A stretch of DNA of 64,000 nucleotides from Halobacillus litoralis (GTDB lineage Bacteria > Bacillota > Bacilli > Bacillales > Halobacillaceae). The notes under the pieces were generated by a model, which saw only the letters and a list, made by a program, of their open reading frames with translations, had not been told where the DNA came from and did no database searches. The first letter of the stretch is position 1, and every line of letters starts with the position of its first letter. The position numbers were made by a program, and so were the translations under genes. The stretch is taken from positions 513,804 through 577,803 of the forward strand of contig NZ_JAIVAJ010000002.1 of NCBI RefSeq assembly GCF_020171725.1. Reading direction: 5' to 3'. Of this stretch, positions 17,500-27,756 are shown one piece after another.

Positions 17500-18633
17500 A
17501 TGGCTAAAATAGGAATTACCTGCTACCCCACAGTCGGGGGATCAGGTGTAATTGCAACAGAGCTAGGGAAACTGTTGGCAGAAAAAGGGCACGAAATTCA
17601 TTTTATTGCAGCACAGGTCCCTTTCAGGCTGAATCGTGTATACCCTAATATTTATTATCATGAGGTGGAAGTCAGTAACTACCCGGTCTTCCAACACCCG
17701 CCTTACGATTTAGCTCTTGCAAATAAAATGGCTGAAGTCATCAACCGCGAAGAACTCGACATCCTTCATGTGCATTATGCGATGCCACATGCCATTTGTG
17801 CTATTTTAGCGAAGCAGATGTGTAACCGTGATGTAAAAATCGTCACGACTCTTCATGGTACCGATATAACCGTGCTCGGCATCGACACGAGTCTTAAACA
17901 GATGATCAAGTTTGGCATTGAACAATCGGACCGGGTTACGGCCGTTTCCAAAAGTCTCGTCCACCAAACGAGAGACATGCTGGATACGACAAAAGATATT
18001 GATGTCATTTATAATTTTGTAGATGAGCGTGAGTATTACAAGAAGGATACTCAATCGTTGAAAAAAGATTATGAGATTGATGACGATGAGAAGGTCCTCA
18101 TACACATTTCGAATTTCAGGAAAGTTAAACGAGTGCAGGATGTGATTTATTCCTTCTCTCTAATCGAGAAAGAAGTACCGTCTAAGCTATTATTAGTAGG
18201 AGACGGACCAGAGTACTCTGAATGCAGGCAACTCGTACAAAATCTTGAATTAGAAGACAAGGTGCTTTTCCTAGGCAAGCAGGACAACGTCAGTGACCTT
18301 CTCTCCATAGCTGATTTGAAGCTTCTCCTTTCCGAAAAGGAAAGCTTTGGTCTGGTATTGCTCGAGGCTATGGCGTGCGGTGTGCCTTGTATTGGTACGA
18401 ATATCGGCGGAATTCCGGAAGTGATCGACCATGATGAGACGGGGTATATTGCTGAACTCGGTAATGTCGAGCAGATTGCGTACTATGCTGTGAAAATGCT
18501 TCAGGATGATGAGCGAATGAAGAATATGTCCGCCCAGGCGAGGAAAACGGTGTGCGAAAAATTTTCTTCAGATGCGATACTGAGTCAGTATGAAGACTTG
18601 TATGAACAGGTGAGCGATCGTGAATCTTTTTGA
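17500..18633 (+). CDS. bshA: N-acetyl-alpha-D-glucosaminyl L-malate synthase BshA
   Basis: BshA is the GT4 glycosyltransferase that joins N-acetylglucosamine to L-malate, the first step of bacillithiol synthesis. The 377-residue length equals the B. subtilis enzyme. The donor-binding [20 protein letters not shown] lies at the N-terminus. [10 protein letters not shown] and the C-terminal [20 protein letters not shown] (E-x7-E motif) are clear. The ATG at 17500 follows AGGAG. The deacetylase partner bshB1, which precedes bshA in B. subtilis, is not in this operon. Confidence 0.94.
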   Translation: MAKIGITCYPTVGGSGVIATELGKLLAEKGHEIHFIAAQVPFRLNRVYPNIYYHEVEVSNYPVFQHPPYDLALANKMAEVINREELDILHVHYAMPHAICAILAKQMCNRDVKIVTTLHGTDITVLGIDTSLKQMIKFGIEQSDRVTAVSKSLVHQTRDMLDTTKDIDVIYNFVDEREYYKKDTQSLKKDYEIDDDEKVLIHISNFRKVKRVQDVIYSFSLIEKEVPSKLLLVGDGPEYSECRQLVQNLELEDKVLFLGKQDNVSDLLSIADLKLLLSEKESFGLVLLEAMACGVPCIGTNIGGIPEVIDHDETGYIAELGNVEQIAYYAVKMLQDDERMKNMSAQARKTVCEKFSSDAILSQYEDLYEQVSDRESF

Positions 18634-19816
18634 AGAAGCGTTTGAAGTCATTGAACGGATAGAAGAAGCCGGAGGTGAGGCTTATATCGTCGGTGGAGCC
18701 GTACGGGACTTACTGACAGGCCGTGCCATCGGAGATATCGACATCGCAACGTCGCTTACGCCAGGTGACGTACAGAATACCTTTGAAAAAGTGATTCCGG
18801 TCGGCATCGAACATGGTACCGTCATCGTCAGACATAAGGGAACGTCGTTTGAAGTTACAACATTCCGCACTGAAGAAGGCTATGAGGATTTCAGACACCC
18901 GGATGAGGTGACATTTGTATCTGACATTAAAGAAGACTTGGCGCGCCGGGATTTCACGATGAATGCGATTGCAATGGACCGACAACAGAATATCATCGAC
19001 CCTTTCCGTGGGAAAGAGGCGATCGAGCAAAAGTTGATCCAGGCCGTAGGAGAGCCGGATGAGCGATTTCGTGAAGATCCGCTCCGTATGATCCGCGCCG
19101 CCCGATTTGCAAGTAAGCTCGGGTACAGCCTTGAACCATCCACCCAGGAGGCACTGGCAAAGCAGGCCCCTCTGCTTCGTCACATTGCGGTAGAGAGGAT
19201 TTCCGTTGAATTCTTGAAACTCCTGGCAGGTGATCAATTCCAAAACGGACTGGAAATCTTGGTTGAGACGAACTTGATTCATGAGCTGCCCGTATTACGG
19301 GAGGGGTTCATGTTGGATCAGCACACGCCTTCCCTTTCCCTACAAACGTGGCCTGAAACCATTGTCTTTTTCTTGAAAAAGGGCTTTGGCGACAGTGTTC
19401 AGGATTGGGTGAAATCATGGAAACTTTCGAATCAAATTCGTCGGAACAGTGAGCACCTCTACGAAATGACAGCGTTGCTCGAACGAGATGGAAAGGTCAC
19501 CCCTTGGCTTGCTTATCAATTGAAGGACGACTGTCTGGATGCCTTTTCGAGAATTGTGATTGCTTCAGGGAAGGTAGAACAAGGCACACTCGAAGCAATA
19601 AGAAATGAAAAATCTCTGCTTCCCATTCGATCAAGGAAGGATTTGGTATTTTCAAGTACCGATTTAATCAATCTATTTCCTGATCGACAAAAAGGTCCTT
19701 GGATTGGAGAGGGACTCCTCGAGATTGAGAGAGCGGTTGTACAAGGTTCGGTTGACAACGACCATGATCAAATAAAGAAATGGGTGCAGCAATGGAATCT
19801 ACACGGAAAAGACTAA
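18620..19816 (+). CDS. cca: CCA-adding tRNA nucleotidyltransferase
   Basis: This enzyme builds or repairs the 3' CCA end of tRNAs without a template. The 398-residue class II protein has the nucleotidyltransferase head motif [20 protein letters not shown] (about 22-41) with its metal-binding aspartates. The [12 protein letters not shown] motif and the nucleotide-selecting [20 protein letters not shown] helix follow. The start is a GTG inside the last codons of bshA (14-base overlap), which indicates translational coupling. It also overlaps birA. Confidence 0.95.
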   Translation: MNLFEEAFEVIERIEEAGGEAYIVGGAVRDLLTGRAIGDIDIATSLTPGDVQNTFEKVIPVGIEHGTVIVRHKGTSFEVTTFRTEEGYEDFRHPDEVTFVSDIKEDLARRDFTMNAIAMDRQQNIIDPFRGKEAIEQKLIQAVGEPDERFREDPLRMIRAARFASKLGYSLEPSTQEALAKQAPLLRHIAVERISVEFLKLLAGDQFQNGLEILVETNLIHELPVLREGFMLDQHTPSLSLQTWPETIVFFLKKGFGDSVQDWVKSWKLSNQIRRNSEHLYEMTALLERDGKVTPWLAYQLKDDCLDAFSRIVIASGKVEQGTLEAIRNEKSLLPIRSRKDLVFSSTDLINLFPDRQKGPWIGEGLLEIERAVVQGSVDNDHDQIKKWVQQWNLHGKD

Positions 19817-20784
19817 TTGATTTATTGGAGAAGCAGGAAGAACATATTTCCGGCCAGCAGCTGTCTGAACAGCTGGACATTTCAAGGACAGCGGTTTGGA
19901 AGCATATGAAGGAACTGAGGAAAGACGGCTATGAGATTGAAGCGGTGCAACGGAAAGGCTATAAAATCGTTTCATCTCCTGACAAAGTGAGTGAGAATAC
20001 GCTCCGCTGGGGGCTCGACACGCATTGGATCGGTTGTGAGCTGCATCACTTCAGTCAAGTGGAATCAACGCAGGATATCGTCCATCGGTTAGCGAAGGAG
20101 AACAAGCCGCACGGAACTGTCGTCATCGCTGATGAACAACTGAAAGGGAAAGGGAGAATGGCTCGGGAGTGGCACTCACCTGAGGGAAAAGGGATCTGGA
20201 TGAGTCTATTGCTGAGACCGACGCTTCCGCCCGTTCAGGCGCCGCAGTTAACTCTTTTGACGGCTACTGTACTTGCAAAAGTCATCGACGAGTGCTCTGA
20301 GCTTTCACCGGCTATCAAGTGGCCGAACGACATTTTAATTCATCATAAGAAAGTATCCGGCATTCTGACCGAAATGCAGGCTGAACAGGACCAGATCCAG
20401 TATGTTGTGCTTGGTATTGGAATGAATGTCAATCAAAATGAAGACGAAATCCCTTCATCGATTGCCCATAAAGCGTCTTCTCTGAAGCTTGAATCGGGTG
20501 ACGAATGGGATATCCCCAAAACCATACAAACGATTCTACGGACGTTTGAGACTACATACGACGCGTTTATCAAGTCTGGTTTTGAGCAGGTTAAATATGA
20601 ATGGGAACGGTACGGCTACCGGATTGGAGAGAAAGTCACCATTTCGACGATGAAACGTACCTTTGAAGCAGTTCTCATCGGGATTGAACCGGACGGAGCT
20701 CTTCGTGCACGAGATATGGACGGGAAAGTTGAGAAATTGTATTCCGCTGAAATTCACTGGGGAGAAGGAGGATACCATGCTTAA
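19792..20784 (+). CDS. birA: bifunctional biotin ligase / biotin operon repressor BirA
   Basis: BirA makes biotinyl-AMP, biotinylates acceptor proteins such as acetyl-CoA carboxylase, and in this group represses biotin genes. An N-terminal winged helix ([20 protein letters not shown], about 18-37) is followed by the ligase domain with [10 protein letters not shown] and KWPNDILI, then a C-terminal SH3-like domain. Either the ATG at 19792 or one at 19780 could be the start. Neither has a good RBS, and 19792 gives the usual N-terminus. The gene overlaps cca by 25 bases and panB by eight. Confidence 0.93.
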   Translation: MESTRKRLIDLLEKQEEHISGQQLSEQLDISRTAVWKHMKELRKDGYEIEAVQRKGYKIVSSPDKVSENTLRWGLDTHWIGCELHHFSQVESTQDIVHRLAKENKPHGTVVIADEQLKGKGRMAREWHSPEGKGIWMSLLLRPTLPPVQAPQLTLLTATVLAKVIDECSELSPAIKWPNDILIHHKKVSGILTEMQAEQDQIQYVVLGIGMNVNQNEDEIPSSIAHKASSLKLESGDEWDIPKTIQTILRTFETTYDAFIKSGFEQVKYEWERYGYRIGEKVTISTMKRTFEAVLIGIEPDGALRARDMDGKVEKLYSAEIHWGEGGYHA

Positions 20785-21598
20785 TACGAATTCACTTAGG
20801 CAAATGAAAGAACGTGGAGAGAAGATTGCAATGATTACGAGTTATGACTATCCATCTGCCAAAATGGCTGAACAGGCAGAAGCAGACATGATCCTGGTAG
20901 GAGACAGTCTTGGGATGACGGTGCTCGGGTATGACTCCACCATACCGGTCACGATTGAGGACATGGTTCATCACGGTAAAGCTGTCACAAGAGGGGCTCC
21001 CGATACGTTCAAGGTCGTCGATATGCCATTCATGAGTTATCACATATCTCTAGAGGACTCCATGAAAAATGCACGAATCCTTTTCCAAGATACAGGCGCG
21101 CAGGCGCTTAAGGTGGAAGGAAGCGGTGAGGTTCTCTTGACGATTGAGCGACTTGTTGCTGCTGGTATTCCAGTTGTCGGCCACATCGGCCTTACCCCTC
21201 AGTCCGTCAACGTCCTCGGGGGATACAAAGTCCAAGGCAAAGATAAAGAAACAGCCGAGCGACTTCTGGATGAAGCCCGGCAGATCGAAGCGGCAGGTGC
21301 GATGGCAATCGTATTAGAGTGCGTTCCAAGGCAGTTGGCTGAGTTGATCTCATCAAAGCTTACGATTCCGACCATCGGGATCGGAGCGGGTGTAGAATGT
21401 GACGGCCAAGTGCTAGTCTATCACGACATTTTAAAATACGGTGTAGAACGGCTTCCGAAGTTCGTAAAGAGCTATTTCGATGCGAATGAAGCCTTGGGTG
21501 AGGCTGTCACCTCTTATGTTAAAGAAGTGAAAACAAAAGAATTTCCAGAAGAAATGCACACCTTCACGATGGATACAGAAGGGCTGCCAAAGGAGTAA
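20777..21598 (+). CDS. panB: 3-methyl-2-oxobutanoate hydroxymethyltransferase
   Basis: PanB adds a hydroxymethyl group from methylenetetrahydrofolate to 2-oxoisovalerate, the first committed step of pantothenate synthesis. The 273-residue protein shows [16 protein letters not shown], the metal and substrate motif [18 protein letters not shown], and [12 protein letters not shown]. The ATG at 20777 is chosen because GGAGAAGGAGG stands just before it and it restores the normal N-terminus. The reading frame itself is open further upstream inside birA. Confidence 0.96.
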   Translation: MLNTNSLRQMKERGEKIAMITSYDYPSAKMAEQAEADMILVGDSLGMTVLGYDSTIPVTIEDMVHHGKAVTRGAPDTFKVVDMPFMSYHISLEDSMKNARILFQDTGAQALKVEGSGEVLLTIERLVAAGIPVVGHIGLTPQSVNVLGGYKVQGKDKETAERLLDEARQIEAAGAMAIVLECVPRQLAELISSKLTIPTIGIGAGVECDGQVLVYHDILKYGVERLPKFVKSYFDANEALGEAVTSYVKEVKTKEFPEEMHTFTMDTEGLPKE

Positions 21599-21607
21599 GG
21601 AGCACTT

Positions 21608-22474
21608 ATGAACGTTTTCGATTCAATTGCACAAGTTCAGGAACAAACAACGAAGTGGGTCAGGGAAGGAAAAACCATCGGCTTTGTACCCACGATGGGA
21701 TACCTTCATGAGGGGCATGAACGCTTAATGGAAGAAGCGAGGAAAGAGAATGACAAAGTGATCCTCAGTATTTTCGTCAATCCTCTTCAATTCGGGGAAA
21801 ATGAAGATTTGGATCAGTACCCGCGCGACCACGATCATGATGTGTCTGTCGCGGAGAAATACGGTGTCGATCTCGTCTTTCTTCCGACCGAAGATACGAT
21901 GTACCCCGCCCCGTTAACCTTGAATATATCGGTTGTTAGGCGTGCTGACGTACTATGTGGAAGAAGCCGTCCCGGTCATTTCGAAGGCGTTGTGACGGTT
22001 CTCACCAAGCTGTTCAATATCTGTCAGCCTACAAGAGCTTATTTCGGCATGAAAGATGCCCAGCAAGTAGCGGTCGTTGATGGACTGATCCAGGACTTCA
22101 ATTTTCCGGTTCAATTAGTACGCGTTCCGACCGTGCGAGAAGCTGATGGACTGGCCAAGAGCAGCCGTAATGTTAACTTATCTCATTCGGAACGAGAAGA
22201 AGCGCCTTCCATTCAAGCGGCTTTGTCACATGCCACGGATCTTGTGAGAAAAGGGGAGCGGAACCCTGAAGAGATCATCCAATCTGTAAGAGAGTTTCTT
22301 GACAGCCGAACTCGTGGTAAAATAGACTATATTGAGCTACTGTCTTATCCTGAACTAGAGCCCGTCCACTCCATCGACCAGACCGTCATTTTGGCCGTTG
22401 CCGTTTACTACGAGAAAGCAAGGCTTATTGACAACGTCGTGATGGGAAAAGACGGTGTGTCTGAACTCAGGTAA
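21608..22474 (+). CDS. panC: pantothenate synthetase
   Basis: PanC condenses pantoate with beta-alanine using ATP. The 288-residue protein has the nucleotidyltransferase HIGH-type motif in [13 protein letters not shown] (about 29-41), [18 protein letters not shown], the [15 protein letters not shown] stretch and the KSSRN loop. It lies nine bases after panB with an AAGGAGC site, and 17 bases before panD. The identification is secure. Confidence 0.96.
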   Translation: MNVFDSIAQVQEQTTKWVREGKTIGFVPTMGYLHEGHERLMEEARKENDKVILSIFVNPLQFGENEDLDQYPRDHDHDVSVAEKYGVDLVFLPTEDTMYPAPLTLNISVVRRADVLCGRSRPGHFEGVVTVLTKLFNICQPTRAYFGMKDAQQVAVVDGLIQDFNFPVQLVRVPTVREADGLAKSSRNVNLSHSEREEAPSIQAALSHATDLVRKGERNPEEIIQSVREFLDSRTRGKIDYIELLSYPELEPVHSIDQTVILAVAVYYEKARLIDNVVMGKDGVSELR

Positions 22475-22491
22475 AGCAAGGAGGAAATCGA

Positions 22492-22893
22492 ATGTTCCGC
22501 ACCATGATGAAAGCGAAAATTCACCGTGCCCGTGTGACAGAAGCCAACTTAAACTACGTTGGCAGTGTAACGATCGATCAAAACATTCTGGACGAGGTAG
22601 GGATACTGCCTCACGAAAAAGTTCAGATCGTAAACAATAATAATGGAGCACGTCTCGAGACGTACGTCATTGCAGGAGAGAGAGGGAGTGGAGTGGTCTG
22701 CTTAAACGGCGCTGCTGCACGCCTTGTTCAACCAGAAGATATTGTCATTATTGTTTCTTATGCTATGTTGAACGAGGAAGAGCTCTCTCAATTCAAGCCG
22801 AAAATTGCTCTGATGGGCGAGGGCAATAAGATTGAAGAAATCATTGAGGAAGAACCGCCATTGACTGCGCTTCCTTATTCATTGCAGAAGTAA
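22492..22893 (+). CDS. panD: aspartate 1-decarboxylase precursor
   Basis: PanD makes beta-alanine from aspartate. The pro-enzyme cleaves itself between Gly24 and Ser25 in NYVGSVTID to create its pyruvoyl cofactor. The rest, including [16 protein letters not shown] and [15 protein letters not shown], is strongly conserved. At 133 residues it has a few extra acidic residues at the C-terminus compared with the 127-residue B. subtilis protein. It closes the panBCD block before a terminator. Confidence 0.96.
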   Translation: MFRTMMKAKIHRARVTEANLNYVGSVTIDQNILDEVGILPHEKVQIVNNNNGARLETYVIAGERGSGVVCLNGAAARLVQPEDIVIIVSYAMLNEEELSQFKPKIALMGEGNKIEEIIEEEPPLTALPYSLQK

Positions 22894-22898
22894 CACCT

Positions 22899-22941
22899 AA
22901 AGGGTCTCTGCCTCTTCTTATTGGCAGGGTCCTTACTTTTT
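22899..22941 (+). terminator. terminator after panD
   Basis: An imperfect stem (AAAGGGTCTCTGCC against GGCAGGGTCCTT) is followed by ACTTTTTG. It marks the end of the long operon begun at ypjD. Confidence 0.55.
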
Positions 22942-22981
22942 GAAAGCTGGACTTTTTCGAACGTTCGGAAAGAGGGATATC

Positions 22982-25780
22982 ATGACAACATTTGCGATTG
23001 TGGATCTGGAAACAACGGGAAATGCATCATCAAAAGGGGACCGAATGATCGAAATCGGCATTGTCCTCATGAAAGAAGACGGTACAGTATTGAAAGAATT
23101 CTCATCACTCGTCTATCCTGAGAGAGAGATTCCACCCTTCATCTCGTCTCTAACAGGGATTGAAGATGATGATGTGCTTGATGCTCCTTTGTTTTCTGAA
23201 ATCGTCGAAGAGGTTTATTCCATGGTAAAAAACAGCTGCATTGTAGCGCATAATATCGAATTCGATCTCGGATTTTTGAACCATGAGTTGAACCAAGCAG
23301 GGTATCCATCCTTACATACTCAAATCATGGATACGGTCGAACTATCTAGAATCCTGCTTCCAATGTCTCCTTCCTTTAAGCTTGGTCACCTTTCTGAGTA
23401 TTTAGGAATGGGGCACGACCGTCCGCACAGGGCATTGTCTGATGCTCAGGCAACGAGTGATCTCCTGGTTTACTTATTAAAAAGGTTACACGAGCTTCCC
23501 GAACGGACGTTAGAATATCTATTAAGGATTGAACCGAAGTTAAAGAGCGGACTCCGACCGTTTATACAAGCTGGTATAGAAGCCAAGAGGTATCAAAGCA
23601 CGCCTTCCTCACAAGATTATGAATTGTGGCACGGCATCCCTGTGAAAAAGGTGGACCGGTCACAAATTGATGTACCGGATCACCTGTCGCCATTTTCAGA
23701 ATGGCTGGATGGTGTTTACGATTCCGAAGACGGGCTCTCAAGTGTGATGGATCGTTATGAAATGCGTAAGGGTCAGAAAGAGATGAGCGAAGATACGTAT
23801 CATGCTTTGATGGAAGAACGACATGCACTCATTGAAGCAGGGGCGGGTACAGGGAAGTCGATCGCTTATTTGCTTTCAGCGATTTTTGCGTCGATGAAAA
23901 AGAAGGAACGCATTTTGATTACGACTCATACGACAGCCCTGCAGAAGCAGCTGCTTGAAGAGGAGATTCCAAGAATTGAGAAACTGTTTCCCCGTCCTGT
24001 TCAAGCTGTGTTGTACAAAGGAAAATCACACTATATCAGTCTTGTGCACTTTCGATATGAGCTGGACCAATCGGATAGGGATAACTATGATATTTCCCTA
24101 ACAAAGGCCACAATCCTCGTTTGGTTAACAGAGACGACTACAGGGGATGTTGATGAAATACAGCTCCCATCAAATGGGCGGCAGTTCTGGCATAAAGTAT
24201 CTTCCGAGCAGTCTACAAAAGTTGTTCATTTAGATGGTGGGGAAGCCTCTTTCTACGATTGGGCTCGCAAGAAAGCGGAAGGTTCCGATATTATGATTAC
24301 AAACCATGCGCTATTCAGCTTGGATTTGATTTCAGATGAAGAACGGCTTCCTACGTATGATCGTGTCATCATTGATGAAGCCCATCACCTTGAAGCTGTC
24401 ACGACACGCTATTTTGGTGTGCAGTTCAACTACAGAGATTTGCAAAGGCAGCTCAGTCAATTGTCTGAGCTGTACCAAAGACCGGCCTATGCACGATTCT
24501 CTCTGCCGGAGGAGTTTTATAAAGAAGCGGCTGCTTGTCAGAAGCTGGTGGATCAGGCGAAGGAAGAGTTAAATCAGTGGTCCCGCTATATGTTTCAACA
24601 ATTGAAACGGACCCATCGGCGTAAGCGTAACGCGAAAAGCGATATCGGCAGGATCCAATACAGCCTTTCCGCATCGGATCCATTGTTTCAAAATGCCAAA
24701 GAAATGTGCTTCCGATTCTTATCAGAGATTCGGACGCTGGCGTATCGGATGGAACGGATGCATAACCACCTGGCATTAACGACAAAACTGATGGATGACC
24801 CATCCCTTCAAGTATTGTTATCCCGTTTAGAAAGCCGTATCGAGTTCTGCAGACAAACCATCAAGCGACTTGATCAATATTTCTCAGGCAGCGATGAGAT
24901 GGCAAAATGGATTGAAATTGAAGGGGGCGGTGCCTCCAATGCCGTGTACCTGTTCAGCGAGCCGCTGGATGTAACAGGGACCCTGCAGAAAAAGCTGTTT
25001 GAACAGAAGAAAAGCGTCATACTAACCAGTGCTACGCTTTCTACTAACCAGAGCTTTACTTATATTAAAAAGACTCTGGGTCTACAGGGAGATGACCGTC
25101 TACTGGAAAAGACCATTTCTTCCCCCTATGACTTTGATCAGCAGGTCCGTCTGATGATCCCATCAGACTTCCCGAATATCAAAGAGCAACCAGAGGAGTA
25201 TATAGACGCCCTTAGTGAAGCGATCTATTCGATGGCCTACGTGACAAAAGGGCGGATGCTTGTCCTATTCACGTCCTATGACATGCTGCGCAAGACGTAT
25301 GAATTGTTGAAGGAATTCATTGACCCGGAAGAATTCATGATTTTTGCACAAGGCATCACAAGTGGCAGTCGCGATCGTCTGAAGAAAAACTTCCAATCAT
25401 TTGATCAAGCTATTTTGCTCGGTACAAGCTCGTTTTGGGAGGGTGTTGACATACCCGGGGATGATCTATCGTGCCTCGTCATGGTCAGGCTGCCATTTCA
25501 GCCTCCTGAGCAGCCTCTTCAGTCGATGCAGAACCAGCACCTTAAAGAAGAAGGGAAGAATCCATTTATGGAGCGCTCTCTTCCTCATGCGATATTAAGG
25601 TTTAAGCAAGGCTTTGGGCGATTGATCCGATCGGCAACAGACCGTGGTGTTGTGTTCGTATGTGATCAAAGGATCATGGAGGCAAGGTATGGAAAGTATT
25701 TCATTTCCTCTATTCCGAAAGTGCCGATTTCATACAAATCTACAAGGGAATTGATGAATGAAATGGAAGATTGGATTTGA
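22982..25780 (+). CDS. dinG: DinG-family helicase with N-terminal 3'-5' exonuclease domain
   Basis: The 932-residue protein combines a DEDD exonuclease (FAIVDLETTGN at 4-14, HNIEFDLGFL, then HRALSDAQAT to about 160) with a superfamily 2 helicase. The helicase carries Walker A EAGAGTGKS (about 286), VIIDEAHH and C-terminal motifs such as GTSSFWEGVDIPG and QGFGRLIRS. This is the Firmicute DinG form, without the iron-sulfur cysteines of E. coli DinG. AGAGGGA precedes the ATG. A 10-base palindrome lies just upstream. The role is DNA processing or repair. Confidence 0.93.
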   Translation: MTTFAIVDLETTGNASSKGDRMIEIGIVLMKEDGTVLKEFSSLVYPEREIPPFISSLTGIEDDDVLDAPLFSEIVEEVYSMVKNSCIVAHNIEFDLGFLNHELNQAGYPSLHTQIMDTVELSRILLPMSPSFKLGHLSEYLGMGHDRPHRALSDAQATSDLLVYLLKRLHELPERTLEYLLRIEPKLKSGLRPFIQAGIEAKRYQSTPSSQDYELWHGIPVKKVDRSQIDVPDHLSPFSEWLDGVYDSEDGLSSVMDRYEMRKGQKEMSEDTYHALMEERHALIEAGAGTGKSIAYLLSAIFASMKKKERILITTHTTALQKQLLEEEIPRIEKLFPRPVQAVLYKGKSHYISLVHFRYELDQSDRDNYDISLTKATILVWLTETTTGDVDEIQLPSNGRQFWHKVSSEQSTKVVHLDGGEASFYDWARKKAEGSDIMITNHALFSLDLISDEERLPTYDRVIIDEAHHLEAVTTRYFGVQFNYRDLQRQLSQLSELYQRPAYARFSLPEEFYKEAAACQKLVDQAKEELNQWSRYMFQQLKRTHRRKRNAKSDIGRIQYSLSASDPLFQNAKEMCFRFLSEIRTLAYRMERMHNHLALTTKLMDDPSLQVLLSRLESRIEFCRQTIKRLDQYFSGSDEMAKWIEIEGGGASNAVYLFSEPLDVTGTLQKKLFEQKKSVILTSATLSTNQSFTYIKKTLGLQGDDRLLEKTISSPYDFDQQVRLMIPSDFPNIKEQPEEYIDALSEAIYSMAYVTKGRMLVLFTSYDMLRKTYELLKEFIDPEEFMIFAQGITSGSRDRLKKNFQSFDQAILLGTSSFWEGVDIPGDDLSCLVMVRLPFQPPEQPLQSMQNQHLKEEGKNPFMERSLPHAILRFKQGFGRLIRSATDRGVVFVCDQRIMEARYGKYFISSIPKVPISYKSTRELMNEMEDWI

Positions 25781-25793
25781 GCTATGATTTCAA

Positions 25794-25822
25794 TCAACTT
25801 CTTCTCTGTAAACTGTTATAAT
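25794..25822 (+). promoter_or_regulatory. candidate extended -10 promoter of ypmA-ypmB-aspB-asnS
   Basis: TGTTATAAT ends at 25822, giving an extended -10 with a perfect TATAAT hexamer. The -35 (TCAACT) is weak. It lies 43 bases before ypmA. Confidence 0.4.
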
Positions 25823-25865
25823 GTAGAGCGAAGCGAACCTGCTCGTTATCTTGGGAGGGACAGTC

Positions 25866-26036
25866 ATGTCAAATAAAATGGAAACATTATCAACCGTCCG
25901 AATTCAAAAGACGGATGATTTATACAAATTAGTGGACACGTTAAACCGCACATTGAAAGATCAAGACTTAATGTTTGGAATGGCATTGGATGAGGATGAC
26001 GATGAAACGGCAGTCTTCACGATTTACCGTACCTGA
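25866..26036 (+). CDS. ypmA: small protein YpmA (DUF4264)
   Basis: This is a 56-residue acidic soluble protein, the same length as B. subtilis YpmA and in the same position between dinG and ypmB. The sequence TVRIQKTDDLYKLVDTLNRT and the terminal DDDETAVFTIYRT are typical of the family, which has no known function. The ATG at 25866 follows GGGAGGG. The in-frame ATG at 25851 lies before that site and is rejected. It overlaps ypmB by 35 bases. Confidence 0.85.
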   Translation: MSNKMETLSTVRIQKTDDLYKLVDTLNRTLKDQDLMFGMALDEDDDETAVFTIYRT

Positions 26037-26532
26037 CTGGGCGAAGTGGACGCTGCTCTCAGGACTGATCCTCTTCCTAATCTGTGCGGCACTCAGCATT
26101 TGGATGTATATTGACGTTCGAAATGATGTAACGAGTGAACATGATGAGGCAAAAGCGATTGCACTGAAAGAAACCGAACTTTCTTCTGTTGAAGACGTCA
26201 CCGTTTATCATGGAGACCGGGCGGTACATATTCTTCAAGGTCTTTTCGAAGATGGGGAGAAGGGACTTGTCTTTGTACAAGTGGAAGACGAGGAAGTGCT
26301 GGATGTATCCTTGCAGACAGAAACCGAATTTCTGAGCCTTGATGAAATGAAAGACCAGTGGCGCAGCTCGTGTGGGGGTTGTTCTTTTAAAAAAATTTCG
26401 TATGCTTATGAAGAAGGGCAGCCTGTCTTTGAATTGATTTACATTGACCGGGAGAGCCGCTATGTTTTTGACTACTACACACTAAGTGGAGAATCGTTCG
26501 ATCAACGATTTGCATTTAAACAGAACTTGTAG
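26002..26532 (+). CDS. ypmB: YpmB-like single-pass membrane protein
   Basis: This 176-residue protein has a basic N-terminus, one membrane anchor (WTLLSGLILFLICAALSIWMY) and an extracytoplasmic domain containing PepSY-like elements (AIALKETELSSVEDVTVYHG and FVQVEDEEVLDVSL). Position and layout match YpmB, whose role is unclear. The start lies inside ypmA. ATGAGG five bases before the ATG at 26002 is the best available site, and codons at 25990 and 25996 are alternatives. It is followed closely by aspB. Confidence 0.82.
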   Translation: MKRQSSRFTVPDWAKWTLLSGLILFLICAALSIWMYIDVRNDVTSEHDEAKAIALKETELSSVEDVTVYHGDRAVHILQGLFEDGEKGLVFVQVEDEEVLDVSLQTETEFLSLDEMKDQWRSSCGGCSFKKISYAYEEGQPVFELIYIDRESRYVFDYYTLSGESFDQRFAFKQNL

Positions 26533-26545
26533 AGGAGTGACTTGA

Positions 26546-27730
26546 ATGGAATTAGCAAAGCGTGTACAATCCTTAACGCCATCTAGTACGTTGGCCATCA
26601 CAGCGAAGGCAAAAGCCCTGAAGGCGGAAGGCCATGATGTGATTGGACTTGGGGCAGGAGAACCCGACTTCAATACCCCTGAATACATTTTGAATGCTGC
26701 CAAGAGAGCAATGGACGAAGGGTTGACGAAGTATACTCCTGCTGGTGGAGTCCCGGAACTTAAGAATGCCATTACGGCAAAGCTCCAGCGTGACCAGAAC
26801 TTGAACTATACAAATGAGCAGATCATAGTGACAACAGGTGCCAAGCATGCCCTGTTCACGTTGTTCCAGGTTCTGTTGAACGAGGGCGACGAAGTGATCG
26901 TACCAGCTCCTTACTGGGTAAGTTACCCGGAACAGATCAAACTGGCGGAAGGACAGCCCGTTATCGTCAACGCCGAAGAATCCAATCAGTTCAAAATCAC
27001 ACCAGAACAGCTCGAAAAAGCGGTGACGTCTAAAACAAAAGCTGTCATCATCAATTCACCGAGTAATCCGACCGGTATGATGTATTCAAAAGAAGAGTTA
27101 CAGGCCATCGGAGAAGTATGTGAAAAGCATGACCTGTTGATTGTATCTGATGAAATTTATGAGAAGCTGATCTATACTGAAGAACAGCATGTATCCATCG
27201 CTGAGCTTTCGGATAGCTTGTATGACCGGACGGTGATCATTAACGGTGTCTCCAAGTCGCACTCTATGACAGGGTGGAGAATCGGGTTTGCTGCAGGTCG
27301 TAAAGACATCATTAAAGCGATGTCGAACATGGCATCCCATTCAACTTCCAACCCGACTAGCATCGCCCAATACGCAGCATTAGCTGCCTATACCGGTGAT
27401 GAATCTGCGGTGGAAGAAATGCGCGAAGCGTTCAGTGAGAGACTGGATGCTCTTCACGGATGGTTGACAGAAATTCCAGGTGTGGAATGTGAAAAACCTT
27501 CCGGTGCCTTTTATCTCTTCCCAAATGTTCAGAAAGCCGCTGAGTCTTGTGGATTCAAAGGTGTAGATGAATGGGTGAAAGCTCTATTGGATGAAGAGAA
27601 GGTCGCACTGGTTCCAGGTTCTGGTTTCGGATCTCCGGAAAACGTACGCTTATCGTACGCGACATCGCTCGATCAATTACAACAAGCCGCAGAGCGCATC
27701 AAGCGTTTTGTGAAGAATCATCAATCTTAA
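26546..27730 (+). CDS. aspB: aspartate aminotransferase
   Basis: This PLP-dependent class I aminotransferase interconverts aspartate and 2-oxoglutarate with oxaloacetate and glutamate. The 394 residues match the bacterial type Ib enzyme. [12 protein letters not shown] lies near the N-terminus, with [30 protein letters not shown] and the PLP lysine in [26 protein letters not shown] precedes the ATG. It sits 26 bases before asnS, and its product aspartate is the substrate of AsnS-related asparagine metabolism and of PanD. Confidence 0.95.
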   Translation: MELAKRVQSLTPSSTLAITAKAKALKAEGHDVIGLGAGEPDFNTPEYILNAAKRAMDEGLTKYTPAGGVPELKNAITAKLQRDQNLNYTNEQIIVTTGAKHALFTLFQVLLNEGDEVIVPAPYWVSYPEQIKLAEGQPVIVNAEESNQFKITPEQLEKAVTSKTKAVIINSPSNPTGMMYSKEELQAIGEVCEKHDLLIVSDEIYEKLIYTEEQHVSIAELSDSLYDRTVIINGVSKSHSMTGWRIGFAAGRKDIIKAMSNMASHSTSNPTSIAQYAALAAYTGDESAVEEMREAFSERLDALHGWLTEIPGVECEKPSGAFYLFPNVQKAAESCGFKGVDEWVKALLDEEKVALVPGSGFGSPENVRLSYATSLDQLQQAAERIKRFVKNHQS

Positions 27731-27756
27731 ATAGTTATTTTGTTGGAGGTATTACT

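Noticed and set aside
22940..22981. Longer DinG starting at a TTG
   Set aside because: The TTG lies in the panD terminator tail without an RBS. The ATG at 22982 has one and gives the normal N-terminus.
27731..27756. T-box leader for asnS
   Set aside because: Only 26 bases separate aspB and asnS, far too short for a T-box.
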